Below are positions 1 to 11,058 of a stretch of 64,000 bases of DNA, one piece after another. The notes under the pieces were generated by a model that saw nothing but the letters and a program-made list of their open reading frames with translations, did not search any database and had not been told where the DNA came from. The translations under genes and the position numbers were made by a program. How positions within the stretch are numbered: the first letter of the stretch is position 1; the number at the start of each line of letters is the position of its first letter. Origin of the DNA: Neodontobutis hainanensis (taxonomy: Eukaryota; Chordata; Actinopteri; Gobiiformes; Odontobutidae). The stretch lies in NCBI GenBank assembly GCA_024349245.1, contig JALDNG010000790.1:22863-86862 (forward strand), read 5' to 3'.

Positions 1-158
1 GATTGGCTTTAGAACTGACTGTAGACGAGTATTAGAGCAGACTGTAAATGTCCAGTAGAACAGACTGACAATGTGCAGAAGAATAGACTGTAGAGATGCA
101 GTAGTACAGACTGTAGACGAGCATTAGAACAGACTGTATATGAGTATTAGAAAACACT
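1..158 (-). repeat. Satellite A, 23-bp tandem repeat, minus orientation
   Basis: About seven 23-bp units, read on the plus strand as GCATTAGAACAGACTGT variants. This is the same family that fills the centre of the window, in reverse orientation. It abuts satellite B at about 159. It is cut by the window edge, so its true length is unknown. Confidence 0.93.
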
Positions 159-327
159 AGAGAGACCAGGGGATGCAGAGTCCACAGAGAGATTAGAGGA
201 GGCAGAGGCCACAGAGAGACCACAGGAGGCAGAGGACACAGAGAGACCAGAGGAGGCAGAGGCCACAGAAAGACCAGAGGAGACAGAGAGACGAGAGGAG
301 TCAGAGGTCAGAAAGAGATCAGAGGAG
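159..327 (+). repeat. Satellite B, 27-bp tandem repeat, left fragment
   Basis: Purine-rich units built on CCAGAGGAGGCAGAGGCC plus ACAGAGAGA, with 18-bp short variants. The array stops mid-unit at the hAT-like element and resumes after it at 6508, so it was one array before the insertion. Confidence 0.93.
320..327. repeat. Target site duplication of hAT-like element, left copy
   Basis: CAGAGGAG lies directly before the terminal CAGTGTTG and is repeated exactly at 6508-6515 after the other terminus. An 8-bp duplication is typical of hAT transposons. The same 8-mer occurs in the satellite unit, so a chance match is possible, but removing the element plus one copy rebuilds a normal unit. Confidence 0.8.
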
Positions 328-329
328 CA

Positions 330-390
330 GTGTTGTGCCTGAACGCTGCTTCATGAACTATCGCTCAATGAACGCGTTCAGGCACAACAC
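330..390. repeat. Subterminal inverted repeat (16-bp perfect arms)
   Basis: Arms GTGTTGTGCCTGAACG (330-345) and CGTTCAGGCACAACAC (375-390) are perfectly complementary around a 29-nt loop. The structure sits at the left end of the hAT-like element. It could be a transposase-binding or foldback structure; that role is inferred. Confidence 0.85.
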
Positions 391-1557
391 TATTTTGGGC
401 AAACATGAACTGAACGTGCTGTATTACTGCCTAATGAACGTAACTGTGAACTCGTTCAATCTTTTGTCTGTGAATGGCATGCTCTTCGTTCAATATGGTG
501 CCTGATTTCTATAGAGCCTTCTAGGTGAAAACCCGGCTAAAACACACCACAAACGGGTCTCAATATGTAGTGGAAAAACACCAAATCTGGCAACACCAGC
601 CACAAGTGTCGCCCGCCATCCCCGCATGCGTGAAGCGTCATCAAAAAAAAAAAAAAAGAAAGCATGGAGGCGGCAGCAGCACGTAATAAGGCGTATGATT
701 ATTTAAAAGAATTGTATGATTGAATCTTAATGATTACTGTCCTGTTTTTCTTTTAATAATTCCTCATTTAAAAGACCATTCAAGCAGCACGTTGTTACTC
801 CTAGAACCAGTTTCTCCCGGCTCTTTGTTACGAGTGTTGGAACTAATATTATCTCAATAAAACTATAAAACCAATGTAAAGTTTGTCCATTTAATTCCAT
901 TCAGAAAAGGTACAAGCCAGCGCTGGGTCACAACACGTAGTTAACATGAGGTCAGCCCACGTGTTGTGCTGCTGGTCAACACAATGCTCAAAAGGTCCTA
1001 AGCTTTGGCCACACCTCTCACATGAGGGGACACTTCCTGCTTTGAATCAGTAGTTTTCCACTATGTGTTCCAGCCAGGTAACCAACTGGTTCTAACTGGT
1101 TTAAACAGACGAGGTATGTAGTGTCCTAATCTAGGTGCAGTGTATCATGCAGAGAGTGCAAATAACCTACAAAACAGTTATAAAAGTGTTTCTTATTTCA
1201 AAATCCTAACAACGTTTTCCTCTTGTTTTTGAGAATGTACTGTAGGGTTGAAACCAGCAGCTGCTACTAGTGTGGAGTGAATGGGCAGCAACAAAGCATT
1301 AAAGCATTAAAACAATGGGGAAATGCTCTCCTCAATGCTAATGTAAACCCTGGTTTGATAAGGATTCAATATTGGATATGAAGATGAAATCTGACACATA
1401 GCTTCATTGTTAAAACTGATAAAATAATTGCTGTCTGTGATTCTACTGTATATGGGCTCTGGCAATATTTTTGAAAAATAATAGCTGAGCAACATGGAAA
1501 AAAGAACTAAGAAATAGTTCATTTTTGGAACTGTGAACTTAGTTCAAAATTTTGAAG
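391..1557. other. hAT-like element interior, no gene seen
   Basis: This stretch has no reading frame resembling a known protein. It contains an A-run at about 640-660 and GAACT/AGTTC motifs at both ends that resemble the right terminus near 6420-6495. It is treated as non-coding transposon interior. Confidence 0.6.
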
Positions 1558-2236
1558 TTTTTTTTTTTTTTAGTTTATTTATTTAGGCTTTCTTTTTTTC
1601 CTCAATACATTTTTATACATTTTCATTACATACATACATACTATATTGTTGTACAGAGCCCAAAGGGAGTAGGCTGAAGCTGTGTGCTTATGTGTGCCTT
1701 CCCCATCTCATTTTATTTTTACAGCTGTCAAATTATTAAGTGTACACACAGAACTAATCTTTCTTTTGGTATAGTTCATATACAATCAGTCAACATATAT
1801 TCAATTAATGGTTTGCTAGTTAGTTAATCAACCAACCATCATCGTTCAACTATTTTGGATCGGTCCTGAAAAGTGCCCAAAGTCAATTTTCTAAAGCATA
1901 TCTCTTAAAGATGTTCATTTTATACTGTTTTTAAATTGTATTTGGCTTGCTGCACTTTTCAAATTGTCGTCCAGTTCATTCCATAATTTCACACCCCTTC
2001 GCATGATAAACTGGCTCTTTAGGGTGGTAAGAACTCACTGTTTAATTCACAAAATTAATTCTCCCGTAGGTTATATCGCCCCTCCCTCGTAGAAAACATT
2101 TTTGAATGTTATTAGATAATTTATTATTCCTGGCCTTATATATCATTATAATAGATTTTAATTTTACTATTTCTTCAAGTTTAAGAGTTTGTGATTTTAG
2201 GAACAGTGTGTTGGTATGGTCCCCATAACCAACATT
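1558..2236 (-). mobile_element. Rex1/L2-like LINE, 3' segment
   Basis: Read on the minus strand, this is the 3' end of the LINE whose 5' part lies at 5189-6410; the RTE element inserted between them. The frame at 2042-2260 continues the C-terminal tail (HTNTLFLKSQTLKLEEIV and following), which in Rex1/L2-type LINEs comes after the block found at 5239-5341. A 14-base T run at 1558-1571 would be the A-rich tail. A possible target duplication is TTTGAAGTTT near 1551-1560 against TTTGAAAGTTT at 6411-6421, with one base difference. Confidence 0.75.
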
Positions 2237-2248
2237 ATGTACAATTCT
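2237..2248. repeat. Target site duplication of RTE element, left copy
   Basis: ATGTACAATTCT here is exactly repeated at 5177-5188. It marks target-primed insertion of the 2,928-bp RTE element into the Rex1/L2-like LINE. Confidence 0.9.
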
Positions 2249-2274
2249 CCATCCATCCATCCATCTTCTACTGC

Positions 2275-4042
2275 TTATCCGGGCCCGGTCGCGGGCAGCA
2301 GTCTAAGTAGAGAAGCCCAGACTTCCCTCTCCCCAGACACTTCCTCCAGCTCTTCCGGGGGGATACCGAGGCGTTCCCAGGCCAGCCGAGAGACATAGTC
2401 CCTCCAGCGTGTCCTAGGTCTTCTCCGAGGTCTCCTCCCGGTGGGACATGCCCAGAACACCTCCCTAGGGAGGCGTCTGGGAGGCATCCGAAACAGATGC
2501 CACCTCAGCTGGCTCCTCTCGATGTGAAGGAGCAGCGGCTCTACTTTGAGCTCCTCCCGAGTGACCGAGCTCCTCACCCTATCTCTAAGGGAGCGCCCGC
2601 CACTCTGCGGAGAAAGCTCATTTCGGCCGCCTGTACCCGGGATCTTGTTCTTTTGGTCATGACCCAAAGCTCATGCCCATAGGTGAGAGTAGGAACGTAG
2701 TTCGACTGGTAAATCGAGAGCTTTGCCTTACAGCTCAGCTCCTTCTTCACCACGACAGATCGGTACATCGACCGCATTACTGCAGAAGCTGCACCGATCC
2801 GTCTGTCGATCTCACGCTCCTTCGCTCTCACTTGTGAACAAGACCCGAGATACTTAATCTCCTCCAATTGAGGAAGGAGCTCTCCATCAACCTGGATGGG
2901 GCAAACCACCCTTTCGACTGAGAACCATGGTCTCAGACTTGGAGGTGCTGATCCTCATGCTAGCCGCTTCACACTTGGCTGCAAACCGCCACAGTAAACA
3001 TTGAAGGTCCTGGCTTGATGGAGCCAACAGGACAACATCATCTGCAAAAGCAGAGATGAAATCCTGTGGTCCCCAAACCAGACTCCTCCGGCTCCTGGCT
3101 GCGCCTAGAAATCCTGTTCATAAAGATAATGAACAGGACCGGTGACAAAGGGCAGCCCTGCCGAGTCCAACATTCACCGGGAACAGGTCTGACTTACTGC
3201 CGGCAATGCGAACCAAGCTCCTGCTCCGGTCGTACAGGGACCGGATAGCCCTTAGCAAAGGGCCCCAGACCCCATACACCCAGAGCACCCCCACAGGGCA
3301 CCACGAGGACACAGTCGAATGCCTTCTCCAGATCCACAAAGCACATGTGGAATGGTTGGGCAAACTCCCATAAACCCTCAAGCACCCTGGAGAGGGTATA
3401 GAGCTGGTCCAGTGTTCCACGACTGGGACGAAACCGCATTGTTCCTCCTGGATCTGAGGTTCGACTATCGGCCGCATAGACTTTCCCGGGAGGCTGAGGA
3501 GTGTGATCCTCTGTAGTTGGAACACACCCTCCGGTCCCCTTCTTAAAAAGAGGGACCACCACCCTGGTCTGCCAGTCCAGAGGTACTGTCCCCAAACACC
3601 AGGCGATGTTGCAGAGGCGTGTCAGCCAAGACAGCCCCTCAACATCCAGAGACTTGCGGTACTCAGGGCGTAACTCATCAACCCCCGGTGCCTTGCCACC
3701 GAGGAGCTTCCCAACTACCTCAGTGACTTCAGCCCGAGTAATGGACGAGTCCACCTCTGAGCACTCAGCCTCTGCTTCCTCTGTGGAAGACGTGACGGTG
3801 GGGTTGTGGAGATCCTCGAAGTATTCCTTCCACCGTCCAACAATATCCTCAGTTGAGGTCAGCAGGTTCCCACCTCCACTGTAAACAGTGTTGGCAGGGC
3901 ACTGCTTCCCCCTCCTGAGGCTTTGGACGGTTTGCCAGAATTTCTTCAAGGCCGACCGAGTTTTTGCCTCCACAACCACCCGTGCTGCAGCCCGCTTGGC
4001 CTGCCGGTACCTATCAGCTGCCTCAGGAGTCCCACAAGCCAA
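2275..4042 (-). pseudogene. RTE reverse transcriptase and C-terminal domain, broken
   Basis: The reverse transcriptase of the same element, in at least three minus frames. The frame at 3194-4042 carries the thumb-side linker, GGKAPGVDEL and VVVPLFKKGTG, then FVDLEKAFDC, the first catalytic aspartate block. FADD, the catalytic pair, is readable at 3037-3048 in another frame. The frame at 2574-2909 continues with YLGS and a LSCKAKLSIYQS block, and the frame at 2275-2667 ends with RRPRTRWRDYVSRLAWERLG, the usual C-terminal region. Frameshifts fall around 3500, 3190 and 2600. Confidence 0.8.
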
Positions 4043-4106
4043 CCAGGCTCGATAGGTCCTTCTTCAGCTTGACGGCCTCCCTTACTTCCGGTGTCCACCA
4101 CCGGGT

Positions 4107-5150
4107 TCAGGGATTGCCGCCACGACAGGCACCAGAGACTTTGCGGCGACAGCTTCGAGTGGCTGCGTCGACAATGGAGGTGGAGAACATCGTCCACTCA
4201 GACTCAATGTCTCCAGTCTCCCTCGGAATCTGGTTGAAGCTCTGTCGGAGGTGGGAGTTGAAGATCTCTCTGACAGGATTCGCCAAGCGTTCCCAACAGA
4301 CCCTCACAGTACGCTTTGGGTCAGTCAAGTCTGTCCCGCCTTCTCCCCCGCCATCGGATCCAACTCACCACCAGGTGGTGATCAGTTGACAGCTCCGCCC
4401 CTCTCTTCACCCGAGTGTCCAAGACATGCGGTCGGAGGTCAGATGAAACAACTACAAAGTCGATCATCGACTTCCGGCCTAGGTGTCCTGGTGCCACATG
4501 GACTGATGGACACCCTTATGCTTGAACATGGTGTTCGTTATAGACAAACTGTTGCTAGCACAGAAGTCCAATAACAGAACACCACTCGGTTCAGATCAGG
4601 GGCCGCTCCTCCCAATCACGCCCCTCCAGGTGTCTCTGTCGCTGCCCACGTGAGCGTTGAAGTCCCACAGTAGAACGATGGAGTCCCCGGTTGGAGCACA
4701 TTCCAGCACCCCTCCCAGAGACTCCAAGAAGGCCGGGTACTCTGCACTGCCATTTGGCCCGTAAGCACAAACAACAGTGAGACCTATCCCCGACCCGAGG
4801 CGCAGGGAAGCGACCCTCTCGATCACCGGGTGAACTCCAACACATGGCGGCTGAGCCGGGGGGCAATGAGCAAACCCACACCGGCCCGCCATCTCTCACC
4901 GCAGGCAACTCAAGAGTAGTGGAGAGTCCAGCCTCTCTCGAGGATTTGGGTTCCAGAGCCCAAGCTGTGCGTAGAGGTGAGCCGACTATCTCTAGTCGGT
5001 ATCTCTCAACCTCCCACACAAGCTCAGGCTCCTTACCCGCCAGTGAGGTGACATTCCATGTCCCTAGAGCCAGATTCTGTGTCCGGGATTGGGTTGTCGA
5101 GGCTCCCGCCGACTGCCACCCAATCCACATTGCACCGACCCTTACGGTTC
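4107..5150 (-). pseudogene. RTE endonuclease domain, broken
   Basis: The N-terminal half of the RTE polyprotein is spread over several minus frames. WNVTSL near the start marks the usual opening of an exonuclease-endonuclease-phosphatase fold that nicks target DNA for priming. The frame at 4596-4892 holds VVCAYGPNGSAEYPAFLESL and a DFNAHVGSD segment, which contains the conserved acid and histidine motif of these nucleases. In the usual family motif a glycine precedes DFN; here the residue is tryptophan. A further frame at 4107-4328 covers the linker towards the RT. Stops and frame changes mean no functional protein. Confidence 0.78.
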
Positions 5151-5176
5151 CTCCTGCAGGTGGTGGGCCCACGGAG

Positions 5177-6410
5177 ATGTACAATTCTGATGGCTTTTTT
5201 TTGCAATCTATATAAAGGTAGTAAATGACTATCATAGGTATTCCCCCAGATCTCAGCACAGTAAGTGATATATGGCAGGATAAGGGAGCAATACAGGATA
5301 AAAAGACCTTTGTGATCTAACAATTGTTTACACATCCTCATTAATGCTATATTTTTTGCTATTTTTGAACAAATATTGGTAATTTGTGGTCTCTAGCTAA
5401 CATTGTGACTCAGAATCACACCCAAAAAATTATACTGTTTTATACATTCAATATTCACATTATTAAGAAAGATTTGGATTTGCTCCTACCTTCTACATTT
5501 CCCAAATAGCATAATTTTTGTTTTCAATACATTTAATGATAGTTTGTTCCTATGGAACCAATCTTTAACTTTAGATAATTCTGTTGTGATTTCTGTCACA
5601 AGAAGCTGTTGATCTTTGCCAGAACCTAAGATTGTAGTTTCATCAGCGAATAATATAAATTTTAATTTTGTGGATACATTACAAATGTCATTTATATATA
5701 ATAGAAACATTTTTGGTCCTAAGACTGATCCTTGAGGTACTTCACATACTATACTCCTCCATTCTGACCTATATTCACCCATCTGCACATATTGTTGTCT
5801 GTTATACAAGTAAGATTCCACCCAATCATGTGCAATCCCCTCACATATTTGTATAATTTTTTTTAGAAGTATTTTGTGATCTATTGTATCAAAGGCTTTC
5901 TGGAGATCTATGAAAATGCCTATGGAATGCATCTTGTTGTCTATTTTATCAGTTATTTCCTCCATGAGGTCAATTAATGCAAGTGAAAATGATCTGTTAT
6001 TTCTAAAGCCATATTGACTATCGCTAAGTAGGTTATGCTTATCTATAAAACCATTTAACGGGCAACAAAAATCTTTTCTAAGATTTTTGATAGCTGTGGA
6101 GTATAGAAATTGGTCTGTAATTTGTAAACTGATGACTATCATATTTTTATAGATTGGAGCGACCTTGGCAATCTTCATTAATTTAGGAAATTTACCTGTG
6201 CTGAGAGATTGATTACATATGTGAGTTAAAGGATTGGCTATATTCCTTATTACTTTTTAATTATACTCATGTCAAGGTCATTCCAGTCAGTAGATCTTTT
6301 ACTTTTACATTTGTTAACAATTTCTATAATTTCTTTTTCAGTTGTTGCAGTAAGAAATAGTGAGTGACCATTATATATAATGTTGCTTGATGCATCCATG
6401 TTCTCTGTTG
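5177..6410 (-). mobile_element. Rex1/L2-like LINE, 5'-truncated main segment
   Basis: The larger piece of the LINE split by the RTE insertion, in minus orientation. Coding similarity begins near 6400, in the middle of the RT region, so the element is 5' truncated, as most LINE copies are. The 12-bp duplication copy at 5177-5188 marks the RTE junction. The right boundary near 6411 is placed where GAACT-rich hAT sequence resumes. Confidence 0.75.
5486..6178 (-). pseudogene. Rex1/L2-like reverse transcriptase, defective
   Basis: A 230-codon frame covers RT fingers and palm. It contains SQYGFRNNRSF, then FIDLQKAFDTIDHK with the first catalytic aspartate, VPQGSVLGPKMFLLYINDI, and LFADETTI. The last motif is normally FADD; here the second aspartate is glutamate (FADE at 5639-5650). 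A further frame at 5239-5341 continues with SLILPYITYCAEIWGNTY, the downstream conserved block, after a stop. The enzyme would have copied LINE RNA at the target site. The copy is truncated, stop-interrupted and altered in a catalytic residue. Confidence 0.82.
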
Positions 6411-6507
6411 TTTGAAAGTTTGAACTATGAACTGAACTAGTCCATTTTTAAATGTAAGAACTGAACTTTGAAGTAGTTCTTGTAGAAAGTGAACTTTCCC
6501 AACACTG

Positions 6508-7839
6508 CAGAGGAGGCAGAGGCCACAGTAAGACCATAGGAGGCAGAGAGACAGAGAGACCAGAAAAGGCAGAGTTCACAGAGAGACCAGAGGTGGCAAG
6601 GGAGACAGAGAGACCAGAGGAGGCAGAGGCCACACAGAGACCAGAGGAGGCAGAGTTCACAGAGAGACCAGAGGAGGCAGAGGCCGCAGAGAGACCAGAG
6701 GAGGCATAGGCCACAGAGAGACCAGAGGAGGCAGAGAGTCCAGAGGAGGTGGAGGCCACAGAGAAACCAGAGGAGGCAGATGAGGCAGAGTGCCAGAAAA
6801 GGCAGATGCCACAGAGAGACCAGAGGAGGCAGCGGCCACAGAGAGACCAGAGGAGGCAAAGGAGACAGAGAGACCAGAGGAGGCAGAGGCCACAGAGAGA
6901 CCAGAGGAGGCAGCGGCCACAGAGAGACCAGAGGAGGCAAAGGAGACAGAGAGACCAGTGGAGGCAGAGGCCACAGAGAGACCAGAGGAGGCAGAGAAGG
7001 CAGAGAGACTAGAGGAGGCAGAGGCCACAGAGTGACCAGTGGAGGCAGATGCCACAGAGAGACCAGTGGAGGCAAAGGAGACAGAGAAACCAGAGGAGGC
7101 AGAGGACACAGAGAGACCAGAGGAGGCAGTGGCCACAGAGAGACCAGAGGAGGCAGAGGAGGCAGAGAGACCAGAGGAGGCAGAGGACACAGAGTGACCA
7201 GGGGAGGCAGAGGCCACAGAGAGATGAGAGAAAGCATAGGAGGCAGAGAGACCAGAGGAGGCAGAGGCCACAGAAAGATCAGAGGAGGCAGAGGAGGCAG
7301 AGAGACCAGAAAAGGCAGATTCCACAGAGAGACACGAGGAGGCAGCGGCCACAGAGAGACCAGAAGAGGCAGAGAGACCAGAGAAGGCAGAGGCCACAGT
7401 GAGACAAGAGGGGCAGAGGCCACTGAGAGTTCAGAGGAGGCATAAAGACAGAGAGACCAGAGGAGGCAAAGAGACGAGGAGGCAGAGTTCACAGAGAGAC
7501 CAGAGGAGGCAGAGTTCACAGAGAGACCAGAGGAGGCATAGGCTGCAGAGAGACCAGAGGAGGCATAGGCCACGGAGAGACCAGAGGAGGCAACGGGGCA
7601 GAGAGACCAGAGGAGGCAGAGGCCACCGAGAGATCAGAAGAGACAGAAAGAAAGAGAGACCAGAGGAGGCAGAGAGATGAGAGGATGCAGAGGAGGCAGA
7701 AAGACCAGAAAAGGCGGATGCCAGAGAGAGACCAGAGGAGGCAGCGGCAGAGAGACCAGAGGAGGCAGAGAGACCAGAGAAGGCAGAGGCCACAAAGAGA
7801 CCAGAGGAGGCAGAGGCCACAGAGAGACCAGAGAAGAAA
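6508..7839 (+). repeat. Satellite B, 27-bp tandem repeat, purine strand on +
   Basis: About 1.3 kb of CCAGAGGAGGCAGAGGCC-type units with 27-, 18- and 9-bp registers. Long stop-free frames with 9-residue periods such as EEAEATERP and GGRGHRETR appear on this strand and are not considered genes. It begins with the right copy of the hAT duplication (6508-6515). Confidence 0.95.
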
Positions 7840-8230
7840 TAACAATTGGGATTTTTACATAAATATTTACAACCTCAAAAAAATCTTCTATTTTTTTCTT
7901 GCCAAATCTCATTTATCAATTCCACCTTTATTTTCATTCATTTTCACTTTAGAGAATGTTTAGATTAAAACTTCCATTCCCATCAGGCTCACACAGAAAG
8001 TTTTTAAATTCGCAAAAATTAAAAAAGACTGAACATTGTGTGTTATGCTATAAAAAGATACTCTTAACCTTTTTTTTTTTACAAAACATTTTGTCAATAA
8101 AATAGGATCTATACACCCACTTTCTTCAACTTTGTTTTTTCTTGTACACCAAATTGGCAACTTTACCATTCCATAAAGAAAATTTAGAATAAAAACTTTC
8201 TTCTTGTTTTCTACTAAGAAACTAATGAAA
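7840..8230. other. Non-repetitive spacer between satellites B and A
   Basis: AT-rich single-copy-looking sequence separates the end of satellite B from the plus-oriented satellite A. I see no gene, transposon terminus or RNA motif in it. Confidence 0.7.
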
Positions 8231-11058
8231 CAGTCTGTTTTAAAAAACGTCTACAGTCTTTTCTAATGCACATCTACAGTCTGTTCTAATGCAAGTCTAC
8301 AGTCTGTACTACTGCTCATCTACAGTCTGTTCTACTACATGTCTACAGTCTGTTCTGATAAACGTCTACAGTCTGTTCTACTACACATCTACAGTCTCTA
8401 CTACTGCACTTCTAAAGTATGTTCTAATGCACATCTACAGTCTGTTCTAATGCAAGTCTCTAGTCTGTACTACTGCACATCTACAGTCTGTTCTAACGCA
8501 TGTCTAGAGTGTTTTTTAATACTCATATACAGTCTGTTCTAATGCTCGTCTACAGTCTGAACTACTGCACCTCTACAATCTATTCTAAAGCATGTCTACA
8601 GTGTTTTCTAATACTCATATACAGTCTGTTCTAATGCTCGTCTACAGTTTGAACTACTGCAACTCTACAGTCTGTTCTAAAGCATATCTACAGTGTTTTC
8701 TAATACTCATATACAGTCTGTTCTAATCCTCATCTACAGTCTGTACTACTGCATCTCTAGAGTCTATTCTTCTGCACATTCTCAGTCTGTTCTACAGGTT
8801 GTTTACTGTTTGTTCTAATGCTCGTCTACAGTCTGTTCCAAAGCCAATCTAGAGTCTGTTCTACTTCTGCTCTGAAGTCTATTCAACTACACATCTACAG
8901 TCTGTTCAACTGCACCTCTACAGTCTTTTCTATTGTTAATAGATAATAATTGTCTACAGTCTCTTCTACTGCACATCTACAGTTTTTTCTAATGGTCGTC
9001 TAGAGTCTGTACTACTGGAACTCTACAGTCTGTTCTAAAACATGTCTACAGTCTATTCTTTTGCACATCTACAGTCTGTTCTAATGCACATCTACAATCT
9101 GTTCTAATGGAATTCTCCAGTCTGTACTACTGCTCGTCTACAGTTTGTTCTACTGCAAGTCTACAGTCTGTTCTAAAAAACGTCTACAGTCTGTACTACT
9201 GCACATCTACAGTTTGTACTAAAGCATGTCTAGAGTGTTTTCTAATACTAATATACAGTCTGTTCTAATGCTCATCTACAGTCTGAACTACTGCACCTCT
9301 ACAGTCTGTTCTAAAGCTCATCTACAGTCTGTTCTAAAGCCAATCTAGAGTCTGTACTACTGCTGCTCTAAAGTCTGTTCAACTGCACGTCTACAGTCTG
9401 GTCTACTGCAGATCTACAGTTTGTTTTAATGCTCGTCTACAGTCTGTACTACTGCACCTCTACAGTCTCTTCTAAGGCATGTCTACAGTCTTTTCTAATA
9501 GTCATGTACAGGCTGTTCTAATCCTCGTGTAAAGTCTCAACTACTGCAACTCTTCAGTCTATTCTTCTGCACCTCGTCAGTCTGTTCTACTGCACATCTA
9601 CAGTCTATTCTAATGGACATCTACTGTATGTTCTAATGAAAGTCTACAGTCTGTACAACTGCTCATCTACAGTCTGTTCTACTGCACGTGTACAGTCTGT
9701 TTTATTGCTCATCTACAGTCTGTTCTACTGCACGTTTACAGTCTGTTCTAATACAAGTCTACAGTCTCTACTACTGCTCATTTACAGTCTGTTCTACTAC
9801 ACATCTACAGTCTCTACTACTGCACTTCTAAAGTCTGTTCTAATGCACATCTACACTCTCTTCTAATGCTCGTCTACAGTCTGTACTACTGCATTTCTAC
9901 AGTCTATTCTTCTGCACATTGTCAGTCTGTTCTACTGGATGTTTACAGTCTGTTCTAATGCTCGTCTACAGTCAGTTTTACAGTCTGTTCTAATGCAAGT
10001 CTATAGTCTGTTTTACTACTCATCTACGGTCTGTTCTTTTGCAGGTCTACAGTCTGTTCTAATAAACGTCTACAGTCTGTTCTACTGCACATCTACAGTC
10101 TGTTCTAATGCAAGTCTACAGTCTGTATTACTGCTCATCTACAGTCTGTTCTAAAGCATGTCTAGAGTGTTTTCTAATACTCATATACAGTCTGTTCTAA
10201 TGCATGTCTACACTCAGAAATACTGCACCTTTTACAATCTGTTCTAAAGCATGTGCAGAGTGTTTTCTAAAACTCATATAGAGTCTGTTCTAATACTGTC
10301 TACAGTCTGAACTACTGCAGCTCTACAGTCTGTTCTAAAGCATGCCTAGAGTGTTTTCTAATACTTATATACAGTCTGTTCTAATGCTTGTCTACAGTCT
10401 GTACTACTGCATCTCTACAGTCTATTCTTCTGCACATTGTCAGTCTGTTCTACTGACGTTTACAGTCTTTTCTAATTCTCATCTACAGTCTGTATTACTG
10501 CACCTCTACAGTCTGTTCTAAAGCATGTTTAGAGTGTTTTCTAATACTCATATACAGTCTGTTCTAATGTTCGTCTACAGTCGGAACTACTGCATCTCTA
10601 CTTTTGTTATAAAGCATATCTAGAGTGTTTTCTAATAATTATATAGAGTCTGTTCTACTGGACGTTTATAGTCTGTTCTAATGCTCGTCTATAGTCAGTT
10701 CTAAAGCCAATCTAGAGTCTGTACTACTGCTGCTCTGAAGTCTGTTCACCTGCACCTCTACAGTCTATTCTAATGCCAGTTTACAGTCTGTACTACTGCT
10801 CTACTACAGTCTCGTCCACTGCACGCCTACAGTCTGTTCTACTGCACGTCTACAGTCTGTTCTAATGCACATCTACAGTCTGTTCTAATGTAAGTCTACA
10901 GTCTGTACTACTGCTCATCTACAGTCTGTTCTACTACACGTGTACAGTCTCTACTACTGCACTTTTAAAGTCTGTTCTAATGCAAATCTATAGTCTGTTT
11001 TACTGCTCATCTACGGTCTGTTCTACTGCAGGTCTACAGTCTGTTCTAATAAACGCCT
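8231..11058 (+). repeat. Satellite A, 23-bp tandem repeat, plus orientation
   Basis: Head-to-tail 23-bp units (TCTACAGTCTGTTCTAATG core) with recurring longer modules. One frequent module joins a unit with AAAGCATG to a 25-bp variant reading GTGTTTTCTAATACTCATA. A diagnostic insertion, TTAATAGATAATAATTG, at 8936-8952 is also found at 29113 and 48388. Small ORFs with a 23-residue period (69 bp, three units) are by-products. Confidence 0.95.

Larger units (their letters stand above)
2249..5176 (-). mobile_element. Rex3-like (RTE clade) LINE, near full length
   Basis: A non-LTR retrotransposon in minus orientation, bounded by a perfect 12-bp target duplication. From 5' to 3' it carries an apurinic-type endonuclease, a reverse transcriptase and a C-terminal segment ending near 2275. 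The 3' tail is a short run of GATG repeats (CATC repeats on the plus strand at about 2250-2268), as described for Rex3. Several frameshifts break the single expected ORF. The clade call rests on protein resemblance recalled from the family and on the GATG tail; a related RTE subfamily is possible. Confidence 0.82.
328..6507. mobile_element. hAT-like non-autonomous DNA transposon carrying nested LINEs
   Basis: The ends are CAGTGTTG (328-335) and CAACACTG (6500-6507), short inverted termini flanked by the 8-bp duplication CAGAGGAG. Both terminal regions and the segment around 1515-1557 share GAACT/AGTTC-rich motifs, which supports one original element of about 1.3 kb (328-1557 plus about 6411-6507). 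No transposase reading frame or hAT dimerisation domain is visible, so it would need a transposase supplied in trans. The other 4.9 kb is later LINE material. The superfamily call rests on terminal bases and duplication length; another 8-bp-duplication family cannot be excluded. Confidence 0.72.

Noticed and set aside
1307..1522. Minus ORF in the hAT interior as a transposase remnant
   Set aside because: No hAT transposase motif could be seen in its 71 codons.
2216..2398. Plus-strand ORFs across the RTE element and other LINE segments
   Set aside because: They lie antisense to recognisable endonuclease and reverse transcriptase frames.
6508..7839. CTCF-like motif in the satellite B unit (CCAGAGGAGGCAG)
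   Set aside because: The spacing between CCA and the GGC core is one base short of the usual motif, so the match is poor.
8231..11058. CRISPR-like look of short regular repeats
   Set aside because: Units are contiguous 23-bp tandem copies with no constant-length unique spacers, and the DNA is vertebrate.
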